A stretch of 64,000 nt of DNA from Bradyrhizobium iriomotense (GTDB lineage: Bacteria; Pseudomonadota; Alphaproteobacteria; Rhizobiales; Xanthobacteraceae), in assembly GCF_018130765.1 (NCBI RefSeq), contig NZ_JAFCJZ010000003.1, forward strand, positions 186,001 to 250,000. The letters are read 5' to 3'. The position numbers and the translations under genes are program-made. Below, piece by piece: positions 52,838 to 60,950 of this stretch; position 1 is the stretch's first letter; each line of letters opens with the position of its first letter. Under the pieces are notes generated by a model. That model was not told the origin of the DNA. It saw nothing but the letters and a program-made list of their open reading frames with translations, and did no database searches.

Positions 52838-53977
52838 CTAACCGTACAAATATCCGACCGGCTTGCCTTCGGTGCGGAGGGGGCGGACGTCCTTGTGGGT
52901 GATGATCTGACCGGCGAGGCCGTCGATCTCGTCGCGCTGTGTCGGCGTCCAGCTGCGTAGCTCGTTCATGCCCTTGAGCAGGCCGAGCCGCAGCACCTGG
53001 GTGTTTTCGCCGATGCCAATGAGGCTGATCGACTCCTTGCCTGCCGTCACCACGTCGCCGGCAGAGAGTTCAAAGCCCTCGCCGGACTTCTTCCTGAACT
53101 CGGCCGTGCCGCGAATGACGCGATAGATCACGACCTCGCCCTTGGCAAAACGGCTGGCGTCTGCGGCGATCGACGTGCTCTTGGGCAGCAGTGAATGGCC
53201 GTGCGGGTCGGTTGCGATGATGTGGCCGGTGACGAGATGACCGCTCGGCACTTCGATGCCGATATCGCGCACGTAAACCGGCATCGCCGATTTGACCGAA
53301 CCGTCGGTGAGCGGCTTGAACAGCGCGTCCAGCGCCAGGGGATCCTGCAGCCAGAAGCCGGCATCGGCGGGCCGGTTGTGCAGCGGATGGCTCCAGGCCA
53401 CGCGCGGCGTCTCGGCCTCATTGATCTGGTCCGGACCGACGATGGTCGGGTTCGGAAAGGTGGTGGGATCGGTGATGAAGGCTTCGAGGAATTTGCCGGA
53501 ATAGCCCATCGAGATCGGATCAGGCACGATTGTCTGCGGTGTCCTCAAGTTCTCTTCGGTCGACAGGCCCGACCAGGTGTAGAACAGCTGGCGATGCACG
53601 ATCGCGCTTTGCAGCATCACGGCGCCGGGGCCGACATTGTAGAAGCGGCCGTCATAGTCGAAGGTGAACGCGCCCGAGGTGACCAGCACAAGCTGGAAGC
53701 CGCCCGGCGGCAGATGAAGGTGAAAATCGGTGGGGCCGGTGTCGGGCCGGTAGATCGGCAGGTTGGTCGCGACCTCGTGCAGCAGGAAGGTCTCGTTGTT
53801 GGCGTGAAAGCCCTCGTTGGCGCGGTTGTAGAGCGCCTGCGGCCGGTAGGTTGCCTCGAACTTCGCATTCTTGTCGCGATCGATCGCGACAAAGTCCTGA
53901 TCGTTGAGGCGAAGAGGGGAGCCATCCGGACGGGTGAGGCCAGTAAATTTGAGATCGCCGGCAGCATGCACGTTCAT
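52838..53977 (-). CDS. Bicupin-like hypothetical protein
   Basis: 379 residues without a leader. Two beta-barrel halves: HLHLPPGGFQLVLVTSGAFT in the first, with FYNVGPGAVMLQSAIVHRQL, and a second near 290-345 with KGEVVIYRVIRGTAEFRKKS and LSAGDVVTAGKESISLIG. The layout suggests a bicupin, distantly recalling homogentisate or gentisate dioxygenases, but their metal-ligand pattern is not clear (H in HLHLPPGG and HR in AIVHRQL only). Function unknown. ATG 53977 opens MNVHAAGDLKF. Confidence 0.65.
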   Translation of the reverse strand: MNVHAAGDLKFTGLTRPDGSPLRLNDQDFVAIDRDKNAKFEATYRPQALYNRANEGFHANNETFLLHEVATNLPIYRPDTGPTDFHLHLPPGGFQLVLVTSGAFTFDYDGRFYNVGPGAVMLQSAIVHRQLFYTWSGLSTEENLRTPQTIVPDPISMGYSGKFLEAFITDPTTFPNPTIVGPDQINEAETPRVAWSHPLHNRPADAGFWLQDPLALDALFKPLTDGSVKSAMPVYVRDIGIEVPSGHLVTGHIIATDPHGHSLLPKSTSIAADASRFAKGEVVIYRVIRGTAEFRKKSGEGFELSAGDVVTAGKESISLIGIGENTQVLRLGLLKGMNELRSWTPTQRDEIDGLAGQIITHKDVRPLRTEGKPVGYLYG

Positions 53978-54326
53978 GGCATTCTCCGATTTGAGAGCGT
54001 CATCCCGGAGCTGGGCGCGCGCAATCATGCTGCTCCTTGTCGCGGGAGGGCAGGGAATCAGGCCTGATGCTGTCTTGCGAATTTTGGGCCAGTCAGCGCG
54101 CGGCGCAGCGCGCGCGCTCTCCGGCTTCACGAGGCGCGAAAAAAATCGAGATTGCGCCTGAGGTTAGAGAACACGTTTAGCAACCGGTCCGAGCCTGCTG
54201 GCAAAGCCCGCAAGTCCGGTGCAGGGGTGTATCTTGTCTAATTTGTCGGCATGTCCTGCAAAGGGCATGCAGCCCCCGCGAGCCTCGGGGACAGGCTGAT
54301 GCCGCCGGCTCAGCGTCCGAAGCCGC

Positions 54327-54512
54327 TCATTCGAACGACCGACGAGCCATCCGCTCGGGCTTGCCGGACGGGCTGTCCGCCCACTTCGCCATGTCCACCG
54401 CGCGCGCGTCGATGCCTTCGCACCAGAGGCAGCTCAGCTCCGCGCGGCCCTTGGCCGTCAGCATCGGGACAAGCGCATGGCCGCAGCCGGTGCAGGACGT
54501 GATGCTATGCAT
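54327..54512 (-). CDS. Small zinc-ribbon-like protein
   Basis: 61 residues: MHSITSCTGCGHALVPMLTA, then GRAELSCLWCEGID. Two C-x2-C pairs about 22 residues apart form a zinc ribbon. ATG 54512 has a strong ggagag ribosome binding site five bases away. Small proteins of this kind recur in Bradyrhizobium; the function is unknown. Confidence 0.72.
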   Translation of the reverse strand: MHSITSCTGCGHALVPMLTAKGRAELSCLWCEGIDARAVDMAKWADSPSGKPERMARRSFE

Positions 54513-54654
54513 GCGACTCTCCGCGATCATCGAACTCAGGACGACCTTTTCGCTGCCGAAGCTTGCGCGGGCGCTATGACGGCGCAGGAGCGCTCGCTCA
54601 CCGTCCCGTGCGCATCTCGTCGAGCGGGAGTGAGCTGCGTGCTCCACACTCCGC

Positions 54655-54754
54655 TGTCATTCCCCGCGGAGGCGGGGAATCCAGTACGCCGCGGCTTCGC
54701 GATAGTCACGGACGTCTCGGAGTACTGGATCGTCCGCCTGCGCGGGCGATGACA
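54655..54754. repeat. 100-bp palindromic dispersed repeat
   Basis: tgtcattccccgcggaggcg...gaatccagtac at the left and gtactggatcgtccgcctgc...gcgatgaca at the right pair with each other, and each half has its own small hairpin. This is a common intergenic repeat of Bradyrhizobium and its relatives, seen from memory. It lies between the zinc-ribbon gene and the TerB group. Confidence 0.8.
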
Positions 54755-55063
54755 GCGACGATGTGATCAGGTGCGTAAGCCCGCAACTGCTTAACCAAAC
54801 ATGACAACACGGAACCGATGCGGCGGCTGGTCGCAGTCATGTCGCCTTGATTCCGACAGACCCATCTTTATTTCTGAGGCGAACAAGAATCCGGGCCCCT
54901 CTGGCGAGGACGCCGACAAATGTCGGCAAACCTCGCGATGTCGGATGACCTGTCCCGCGCGAATGCGATGGATCGGCTGATCGTCGGGCCCTCTCGAGTT
55001 CCTTCCGACCCGTCGTCCCCATCGCAGCTCCGCGCGGGCATTTGCGCAAAACGAGGAGCAACG

Positions 55064-55519
55064 ATGTCTGACGCCAAATTCTCAAATCCGATCGAGATCA
55101 CCGAACCGTCCAGCCTGAACGAGCAGGCTGCGGTGGCGCTGGTCATTGCCGGCGCGCTGGTCGCGGTGGCCGACCGGCGCGTCTCGCCGGTCGAGCGTGA
55201 CGAGGTGATCCGCTTCATCAGGGATCGCGGATTGGCGCCGCATGTCGGCGACGAGCGGCTGCTTTCGATGTTCGACGAACTGGCGGAACGATTGGAGGAG
55301 CCGGACTTTGCCAACGTGGTGATCGACACGCTGCGGCCGGTTTCGAACATGCCGCTGTCATCGCATCTGATCGAGCTGTCGGAACGCGTCGCGGCCGCGG
55401 ACGAGGACGTGCATCCCCATGAGGTGCAGGCGATCAAGCTGCTGCGGCTTTTGACGCTGGTGCTGCCGCGCGCAAAGCAGGTCGGGCCGGGTGCGGTGAG
55501 CACCGCCCCAAAGGAGTGA
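55064..55519 (+). CDS. TerB-family protein
   Basis: 151 residues, all-helical. ALVIAGALVAVADRRVSPVE, then DEVIRFIRD and the second half ERVAAADEDVHPHEVQAIKL with acidic A-D-x-x-x-x-x-E patterns are those of TerB/YebE-like domains, which can bind metal through acidic loops. ATG 55064 follows gaggagc. It is the first of four genes, ahead of a small membrane protein (2 bp) and a TerC-family protein, as in other TerB-TerC associations. Confidence 0.82.
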   Translation: MSDAKFSNPIEITEPSSLNEQAAVALVIAGALVAVADRRVSPVERDEVIRFIRDRGLAPHVGDERLLSMFDELAERLEEPDFANVVIDTLRPVSNMPLSSHLIELSERVAAADEDVHPHEVQAIKLLRLLTLVLPRAKQVGPGAVSTAPKE

Positions 55520-55521
55520 GC

Positions 55522-55884
55522 ATGAGCACAGCATCGGATGAGCACACGACCGGGACCGCGGGCGCCGCCAGCCAGATGGCCGGCGGCGATCCGCGCCTCG
55601 ACAAGCTTGTCCATCGCCTGCCGCCGCGCATGGGCGACACCGTCACCTATCTGCTCAAGCCCTCCAGCCGCTGGGTGCGGATTCCCTCGGGCGGGCTGCT
55701 CGTCGTGGGCGGCGTGCTCTCGTTCCTGCCAGTGCTCGGCGTCTGGATGCTGCCGCTTGGCCTTGCGTTGCTCGCCGAGGACGTGCCGGCGCTGCGCTCT
55801 TCCCGTTCAAAGGTCTTCGACTGGATCGAGCGGCGCAAGCCGCATTGGCTCGATCCGTCCACACCGAAAAATGATCAGCCATGA
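55522..55884 (+). CDS. Small membrane protein of the TerB/TerC group
   Basis: 120 residues. The soluble start is followed by one or two hydrophobic helices (PSGGLLVVGGVLSFLPVLGV, WMLPLGLALLAEDVP) and a basic tail (RSSRSKVFDWIERRKPHWLD). It resembles small proteins found beside tellurite-resistance-like genes, but I do not know a family name. The end overlaps the TerC gene start by 4 bases, so the two are translationally coupled. Confidence 0.78.
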   Translation: MSTASDEHTTGTAGAASQMAGGDPRLDKLVHRLPPRMGDTVTYLLKPSSRWVRIPSGGLLVVGGVLSFLPVLGVWMLPLGLALLAEDVPALRSSRSKVFDWIERRKPHWLDPSTPKNDQP

Positions 55885-56513
55885 CTGAATTCATCACCGC
55901 CGACGCGCTGAGTGCGCTGCTTCAGGTCGTCCTGATCGACCTCGTGCTTGCCGGCGACAACGCCGTCGTCATCGGCCTTGCCGCCGCCGGCCTTCCGGCC
56001 GGGCAGCGCCGGCGTGCCATCATCGTCGGCATTGCCGCCGCAACCGCGCTGCGTATCGTGTTTGCCGGCGTCGCGACCCAGCTGTTGCAGGTGATCGGCC
56101 TTCTGCTCGCCGGTGGCGTGCTGCTGCTCTGGGTCTGCTGGAAGATGTGGCGCGAGCTGCGCGAGCATTCCGCGCATTCGAGCCAGCTCGCGTTCAGCCA
56201 TGGTGGCGCGAGTGCTGCGCCGGCGCAGAAGACTTTTGGCCAGGCGGCGGTGCAGATCGTTGCCGCCGACGTCTCGATGTCGCTCGACAACGTGCTCGCG
56301 GTCGCGGGCGCCGCACGCGAGCATCCCTACATCCTGGCCTTCGGCCTGCTGTTGTCGGTCGCGATGATGGGCGTTGCCGCCGATTTGCTCGGCCGGGTGC
56401 TGCAGAAGCAGCGCTGGATCGCCTATGTCGGTCTCGCCATCATCGTTTACGTCGCCTTCGAGATGATCTATCGCGGCTCGCTCGAGCTTGCGCCCGTGAT
56501 CGCGAGTCTCTAA
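55881..56513 (+). CDS. TerC-family (YjbE-type) integral membrane protein
   Basis: 210 residues, seven or so helices. The signature VVLIDLVLAGDNAVVIGLAA at the start and the repeat VAADVSMSLDNVLAVAGAAR in the second half carry the paired D-N sites of the TerC family. TerC homologues are thought to export manganese or other metal ions, or to help metal loading of exported enzymes. Length fits the short YjbE-type branch. Follows TerB and a small membrane protein in the same operon. Confidence 0.9.
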   Translation: MTEFITADALSALLQVVLIDLVLAGDNAVVIGLAAAGLPAGQRRRAIIVGIAAATALRIVFAGVATQLLQVIGLLLAGGVLLLWVCWKMWRELREHSAHSSQLAFSHGGASAAPAQKTFGQAAVQIVAADVSMSLDNVLAVAGAAREHPYILAFGLLLSVAMMGVAADLLGRVLQKQRWIAYVGLAIIVYVAFEMIYRGSLELAPVIASL

Positions 56514-56547
56514 GCGGACGCGTCCTGCCTGCACTCCGGAGTGATCA

Positions 56548-57132
56548 ATGACGTCTGAATCCACAGCACCTTCGGCTGCGCCGTCGCCGCGGCCGGAAAT
56601 CGGCCCGTTCGCGCAGCTAATCTTCGGCTCGCGCTGGCTGCAGGTGCCGCTCTATGTCGGCCTGATCATCGCACAGGGCGTCTACGTGCTGCTGTTCCTG
56701 AAAGAGCTCTGGCACCTGGTCGTGCATTCCTTCGACGCCAGCGAGCAGCAGATCATGCTGGTCGTGCTCGGGCTGATCGACGTCGTCATGATCTCGAACC
56801 TGCTGGTGATGGTGATCGTCGGCGGTTACGAGACGTTCGTCTCCCGGCTCAACCTGAGCGGCCATCCCGACGAGCCGGAATGGCTCAGCCATGTCAACGC
56901 CAGCGTACTCAAGATCAAGCTGGCGATGGCGATCATCGGCATCTCCTCGATCTCGCTGCTGCGGACCTTCATCGAGGCCGGCAATCTCGGCACCACGCGC
57001 AGCAATTTCACCGAGAGCGGCGTGATGTGGCAGGTCCTGATCCACCTGACCTTCATCATCTCCGCGATCGGCATCGCCTGGGTCGACCGCCTCGGCGACA
57101 ACGGTCACCGCAAGGGCGCAAGCCACGGCTGA
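56548..57132 (+). CDS. UPF0114 (YqhA-like) membrane protein
   Basis: 194 residues with three or four helices. LIFGSRWLQVPLYVGLIIAQ, GLIDVVMISNLLVMVIVGGY and ETFVSRL are hallmarks of the UPF0114/TIGR00645 family (YqhA). Function unknown; the family is often next to stress or metal genes. 34 bp after the TerC gene and on the same strand. Confidence 0.9.
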   Translation: MTSESTAPSAAPSPRPEIGPFAQLIFGSRWLQVPLYVGLIIAQGVYVLLFLKELWHLVVHSFDASEQQIMLVVLGLIDVVMISNLLVMVIVGGYETFVSRLNLSGHPDEPEWLSHVNASVLKIKLAMAIIGISSISLLRTFIEAGNLGTTRSNFTESGVMWQVLIHLTFIISAIGIAWVDRLGDNGHRKGASHG

Positions 57133-57148
57133 ACGGGGCGCCTGGACA

Positions 57149-58087
57149 TCACTGCGTCTGGGGATAGGCCGCGTTCTCCCGACGCTCGCGCTCGCCGAGC
57201 TCCCGCACCAGCTCCTGAAGGAAGGACTCGGTATAGGCGGGCAGGGTGCGCTCGGCACGGACATAGATGCCGAGATCGGACCAGACCGGGCTGCCGGCAT
57301 TGTCGAGCGGGAGGAAGACGAGCTGGCTGTCGCGCGACAGGCGGCCGATGCCGAGCTGGGTCTGGAAGGCGACGCCGACGCCGCGCGCGGCGAGCTCACG
57401 CATCAGGTCGATCGAGTTGGCCTGGATCGCCGGCTCCGGCGTCTCCGAGAGCTGTGCGATCAGCGGCTGCAGCAGATGATAGATCGACAATTCCGGCAGC
57501 GCGTTGATGACGGGGAAGGCGAGGCATTGCTCCAGCGTCACCGTCTTGCGGCGCGCCAGCGGATGCTCGCGGGCGACCACGGCGCCGAGGCGAAACCGCT
57601 TCAACGCGACCTGCCGCAGGTCCGGCGGATGGCGGAGCGCCATGGCAATGCCGATGTCGGCTTCGCCGCGGCTTAAGGACTCCAGCACGTCGGAGGATCC
57701 CTTCACCTCGGTGGTGAAGCTGACGCGCCTGGCCCGGCCGCGGTGGGACGCGATCAGATCCGGCAGCACGGATTCCGTCAGCGATTCGATGCAGGCGATG
57801 CTGACGGTGCCGCTCCAGGCGCCGGACAGGGACGCGACGTCCGAGCGGAAGCGGTCGAGATCCTGGAGCACGTTCATGACGTGCCGGGCCAGCATCTCGC
57901 CGACCGTCGTCAGCGTCAGCCCGCGCGCATTGCGCTCGAACAGGGGTGATCCAACCTCTTGCTCAAGCTTGAGAATCTGGCGGCTGACGGCCGAGGAGGC
58001 AACGTTCAGGACGCGCGCTGCGGCCCGGATCGAGCCGGTGCGGCGGACCGCGTGGAAGTACTGGATGGAAGGCGAGTGAAAGCGCAT
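57149..58087 (-). CDS. LysR-type transcriptional regulator
   Basis: 312 residues. Helix-turn-helix region IQYFHAVRRTGSIRAAARVL then VASSAVSRQILKLEQEVGSP; effector-binding domain from about 90. A 6-bp-arm LysR-like palindrome lies 22 bp upstream (58109-58125), probably for autoregulation. It is convergent with the UPF0114 gene and divergent from the HTH gene at 58250, so either that gene or distant targets may be controlled. Ligand unknown. Confidence 0.9.
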   Translation of the reverse strand: MRFHSPSIQYFHAVRRTGSIRAAARVLNVASSAVSRQILKLEQEVGSPLFERNARGLTLTTVGEMLARHVMNVLQDLDRFRSDVASLSGAWSGTVSIACIESLTESVLPDLIASHRGRARRVSFTTEVKGSSDVLESLSRGEADIGIAMALRHPPDLRQVALKRFRLGAVVAREHPLARRKTVTLEQCLAFPVINALPELSIYHLLQPLIAQLSETPEPAIQANSIDLMRELAARGVGVAFQTQLGIGRLSRDSQLVFLPLDNAGSPVWSDLGIYVRAERTLPAYTESFLQELVRELGERERRENAAYPQTQ

Positions 58088-58108
58088 GGGACCCCCAGCC
58101 CGACTATA

Positions 58109-58125
58109 GCCGTTGCCGAAACGGC
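58109..58125. promoter_or_regulatory. LysR-type operator palindrome
   Basis: GCCGTT-GCCGA-AACGGC: 6-bp arms and a 5-base spacer, the same geometry as the site at 41011-41027. Lies between divergent genes starting at 58087 and 58250. Confidence 0.5.
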
Positions 58126-58249
58126 AGCAACATGTACGAAATTCTCTGCTTTTCGAGAACGCTACTCACCCCTAGGTTCGCCGCCGGCTTGGCCGGCCCT
58201 GCCGGGAAGACGCCATGCCTTGCGCAACGCGGCGCCAGGGGATTTCGGG

Positions 58250-58828
58250 GTGAACGAGAACATTGCTTGCGAGCTGGAGCACGGGCCGGACACCCGTCTG
58301 GTCGACCGCCGTCGGGCGGCCGCCTATGTCGGCGTGACCGCCGGCCGTTTCGAGCAATTGGTGCGCGACAACGTCGTGCCGCCGCCGGTCATGGTGGACA
58401 ACAAGCGGCGCTGGCCGATCGCCTTGCTCGATGTCGCCAGGGAAGCGGTCGTCAGCAGCATGCCGTGCCTGCCGCAGGTGATGGCCGACGCCACGCCGGA
58501 GGCGCGCCCCTGCGAGCGCGACCCGGCACCGGCCGCGCAAGAATTGCCGGATCAGGCCTGGTTCGAGCAGCGCGCGCGGTTCGTGCAGCGCGTGCGGCGA
58601 TCGCTGCTCTCGGGCAACGAGATCCGCCTCTTGCGCGAGTTCAAGCTGCTCAAGCAGAACCAGATCAGCATGTTCGGCTATTACGGCAGCTTCGAAGCGC
58701 TGATGGTGCGCGGCTACATCGTCGAGATCGATCGCAAGCCGCCATCGAGCCGGCCGCTGGTGACCTATCGCCTGACCGAGCGCGGCGAGCAGGTGGTGTC
58801 GGCGCTGAAGGACGAGCCGCTGATCTGA
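58250..58828 (+). CDS. Putative DNA-binding protein with two helix-turn-helix-like parts
   Basis: 192 residues. The N-terminal part, DRRRAAAYVGVTAGRFEQLV with a following K-R-R-W-P-I, looks like an AlpA/excisionase-type helix-turn-helix. The C-terminal 90 residues, RFVQRVRRSLLSGNEIRLLR and YYGSFEALMVRGYIVEI, then VTYRLTERGEQVVSAL, look like a winged helix as in PadR/MarR-type domains. No named family. GTG 58250 was chosen because the upstream part of the frame is a shadow of the LysR gene. Role unknown. Confidence 0.6.
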   Translation: MNENIACELEHGPDTRLVDRRRAAAYVGVTAGRFEQLVRDNVVPPPVMVDNKRRWPIALLDVAREAVVSSMPCLPQVMADATPEARPCERDPAPAAQELPDQAWFEQRARFVQRVRRSLLSGNEIRLLREFKLLKQNQISMFGYYGSFEALMVRGYIVEIDRKPPSSRPLVTYRLTERGEQVVSALKDEPLI

Positions 58829-58883
58829 ACGGCCGCCGGTTCGAGATATTCCAAAAGAACCGGCTGGACCTGATCGCACTCAT

Positions 58884-58907
58884 CGCTATATCTTATAGGA
58901 TATAGCG
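58884..58907. promoter_or_regulatory. Mo-box-like ModE operator
   Basis: CGCTATAT-CTTATAGG-ATATAGCG, a perfect palindrome with 8-bp arms (9 with the next pair) and an 8-base spacer. The E. coli ModE site has CGTTATAT-N8-A(C/T)ATAACG, so spacing and sequence agree. It lies 22 bp before the gene at 58930 and about 0.4 kb from two ModE-like regulator genes. Confidence 0.7.
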
Positions 58908-58929
58908 GAACTGCGCTCCGGAGTTCTCG

Positions 58930-59307
58930 ATGGAAATCAAGGTCAGATCGCTCACGACCTGCGAGGTGGCAGCCGACGGCGGCGCGATCTCGCTGGGCTT
59001 CGAGGACGTGACGGGCAATCCCGCGGCCGTCAGCGTCTCGCTCAACCAGGTCGGCGCCCTCATCATGACGCTGCCCGGATTGCTCGAGACGGCGCTGAGG
59101 GCGCGTTACGGCGACCAGCGCCTGCGCTACGCCTATCCGCTGGCGTCCTGGGTGCTGGAGCAATCGACCGACACGACCCAGCGCATCATCACGCTGCAGA
59201 CCGAAGACGGCTTCAAGGTCCGCTTCTCGATCCCGAAGGCGGAACAGAGCCTGCTGGGTGAGGCACTCACGCAGCCGATGCCAGAGGTGGCGGTAAGGCC
59301 GAATTAG
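58930..59307 (+). CDS. Conserved hypothetical protein behind a Mo-box
   Basis: 125 residues, mixed alpha/beta, no leader and no membrane segment: EIKVRSLTTCEVAADGGAIS, LNQVGALIMTLPGLLETALR, IITLQTEDGFKVRFSIPKAE. No family recognised. The ATG is 22 bp after a Mo-box-like palindrome that would cover its promoter, so molybdate-dependent expression is likely. Its stop lies 1 base before the stop of the convergent ModE-like gene. Confidence 0.65.
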   Translation: MEIKVRSLTTCEVAADGGAISLGFEDVTGNPAAVSVSLNQVGALIMTLPGLLETALRARYGDQRLRYAYPLASWVLEQSTDTTQRIITLQTEDGFKVRFSIPKAEQSLLGEALTQPMPEVAVRPN

Positions 59308-59308
59308 G

Positions 59309-59683
59309 TCAAGACTTCCGCGAACGGGCGATGTCGCTCCTGAGCGCCATCAGCTCCTTGTGCACCGCGCGCGCGGCGTCGCGCTCGATCTTGCGGTAGC
59401 GCGCAACAAGCTTTTCACCGAAGGGAGTCAGCATTGCGCCGCCGCCGTTCTTGCCGCCGGCCTGCGGCTCGACCACGGGATGCCCGCAGATGCGCTTGAT
59501 CTCGTCGACGAGGTCCCAGGCCCGCTTGTAGGACATGTCCATGGCGCGGCCGGCCGCCGAGATCGAGCCGTGCTCGCGGATCTGCTCAAGCAGCTCGATC
59601 TTGCCGGGGCCGATCCGGTCCTCGCCGTCGAGGTCGATGCGAAGGCTCAATTGGGGAAGCGATTTGGCGCTCGCGCGCGACAT
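59309..59683 (-). CDS. ModE-type HTH regulator without a molybdate-binding domain
   Basis: 124 residues. The ModE-like winged helix covers most of it: RIGPGKIELLEQIREHGSIS, AAGRAMDMSYKRAWDLVDEI and VEPQAGGKNGGGAMLTPFGE. The C-terminal TOBE domains that bind molybdate in ModE are absent, as in many single-domain rhizobial ModE-like proteins. Start ATG 59683. Likely to bind the Mo-box at 58884-58907. The upstream neighbour (59758-60840) has the same type of HTH. Confidence 0.88.
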   Translation of the reverse strand: MSRASAKSLPQLSLRIDLDGEDRIGPGKIELLEQIREHGSISAAGRAMDMSYKRAWDLVDEIKRICGHPVVEPQAGGKNGGGAMLTPFGEKLVARYRKIERDAARAVHKELMALRSDIARSRKS

Positions 59684-59757
59684 GATTGGTATCTCTTGGA
59701 CTTTGCCCGACGAGATTGCCACTCTTGCCCATCGCCGACAAGGTGAGGGCGCATTCA

Positions 59758-60840
59758 TCACCGCACGGCGTGCATCTCCAGAAACGCCTTCACGCCGGTC
59801 ACGGTACCCGTATCCGACGGCACGTAGCCGGGCAGGGTGGCGACGGCGGCGCGAAAATCGGCGCTGCGGATGATCTCGAGGATGCGCTGCATCGGCGCGG
59901 TATCGAGAAAGGCGCGCTTGCAGACGAAGAAATAATCCTCGGTGAGGATGCGGATGAAGTCGAGGCCGAACTGGCGGGCGGCGGCCTCGACGCCGAAGCA
60001 CGCATCCGCCATGCCGCTTGCGACATAGGCCGCGACCGCGGCGTGGGTGAACTCGATCTGCTGCGCGCCGTTGATTCTACTCTCGTCGATGCCGTTTGCG
60101 GCGAGCAACTGGTCGAACAGCAGCCGCGTGCCGGAATCATGGTCGCGGTTGACGAAACGGACGTTCGGTTTGGTGAGGTCGTGAAGCGAGGCGATGCGCA
60201 GCGGATTGCCGCGCGCGACCATCAGGCCCATCTCGCGGGTGACGAAGCTGATGATGCGATCCTCGCGCGGATCGAGCCATTCGCGCGCGGCCTTGATGCC
60301 TTGTGCGCGTAGCGCGCCGTGCGGCAGATGCAGGCCGGAGAGGTCGCAGGCGCCTTGCGCCAGCGAGACCAGCGAATGCTGGTTGCTGACATAGCGCAAG
60401 TCCACGCCGATGCCGGGCTCGCGGTCGAGGAATTCGCGCAGCTTTGCGACCGCAAAGCCGTGGCTTGCGTGCACGCGGATCACCGCGGGGCGCTGCTCGA
60501 GGAACGGCTTGATCTCGCTGGCGAGCTCCTGGGCCAAATTGTCGAGCTGTGGCCCGAGCCGCGCCTGCATGCGCTCGCCCGCCCACACCAGCCGCTCGCC
60601 GAACGGCGTAAGTTTTGAGCCCTTGCCGCGCTGGGTCTCGACCAGCGGTGTGCCGAAGAACTCCGACCATTGCTCGATGAGATTCCAGACATGGCGGTAG
60701 GACAGATGCGCGTCGTTGGCCGCGCTCGTGATCTTGCCGGTCTTCCGGATTTCGTTGAGCACGCCGAGCATGACGGCGACGGTGCGCGGGCTGCCCTCGC
60801 GGCGAAACCGCCAGACAGCCTCGATCTCGATCTGCAGCAT
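59758..60840 (-). CDS. ModE-type HTH fused to a periplasmic-binding-like sensor domain
   Basis: 360 residues. ModE-like HTH at the N-terminus (MLGVLNEIRKTGKITSAAND then LSYRHVWNLIEQWSEFF, GSKLTPFGERLVWAG), followed from about 115 by a two-lobed ligand-binding domain of the molybdate/tungstate-like type (IRVHASHGFAVAKLREFLDR, VRFVNRDHDSGTRLLFDQLL, ASGMADACFGVEAAARQFGL). The protein should bind DNA in response to a small ligand, possibly an oxyanion. Divergent from the aldehyde dehydrogenase gene with a 110-bp AT-rich gap, so it may regulate that gene. Confidence 0.85.
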   Translation of the reverse strand: MLQIEIEAVWRFRREGSPRTVAVMLGVLNEIRKTGKITSAANDAHLSYRHVWNLIEQWSEFFGTPLVETQRGKGSKLTPFGERLVWAGERMQARLGPQLDNLAQELASEIKPFLEQRPAVIRVHASHGFAVAKLREFLDREPGIGVDLRYVSNQHSLVSLAQGACDLSGLHLPHGALRAQGIKAAREWLDPREDRIISFVTREMGLMVARGNPLRIASLHDLTKPNVRFVNRDHDSGTRLLFDQLLAANGIDESRINGAQQIEFTHAAVAAYVASGMADACFGVEAAARQFGLDFIRILTEDYFFVCKRAFLDTAPMQRILEIIRSADFRAAVATLPGYVPSDTGTVTGVKAFLEMHAVR

Positions 60841-60950
60841 TGGCGTTCCTTATGAACTTGGCTTCATATATTCGGCGTCCATTTGCAGATCATATCATAT
60901 TTACTCCAGCCAATAGGCGCCTAGTCTGGCATACCAGAACAGGAGGAAAT

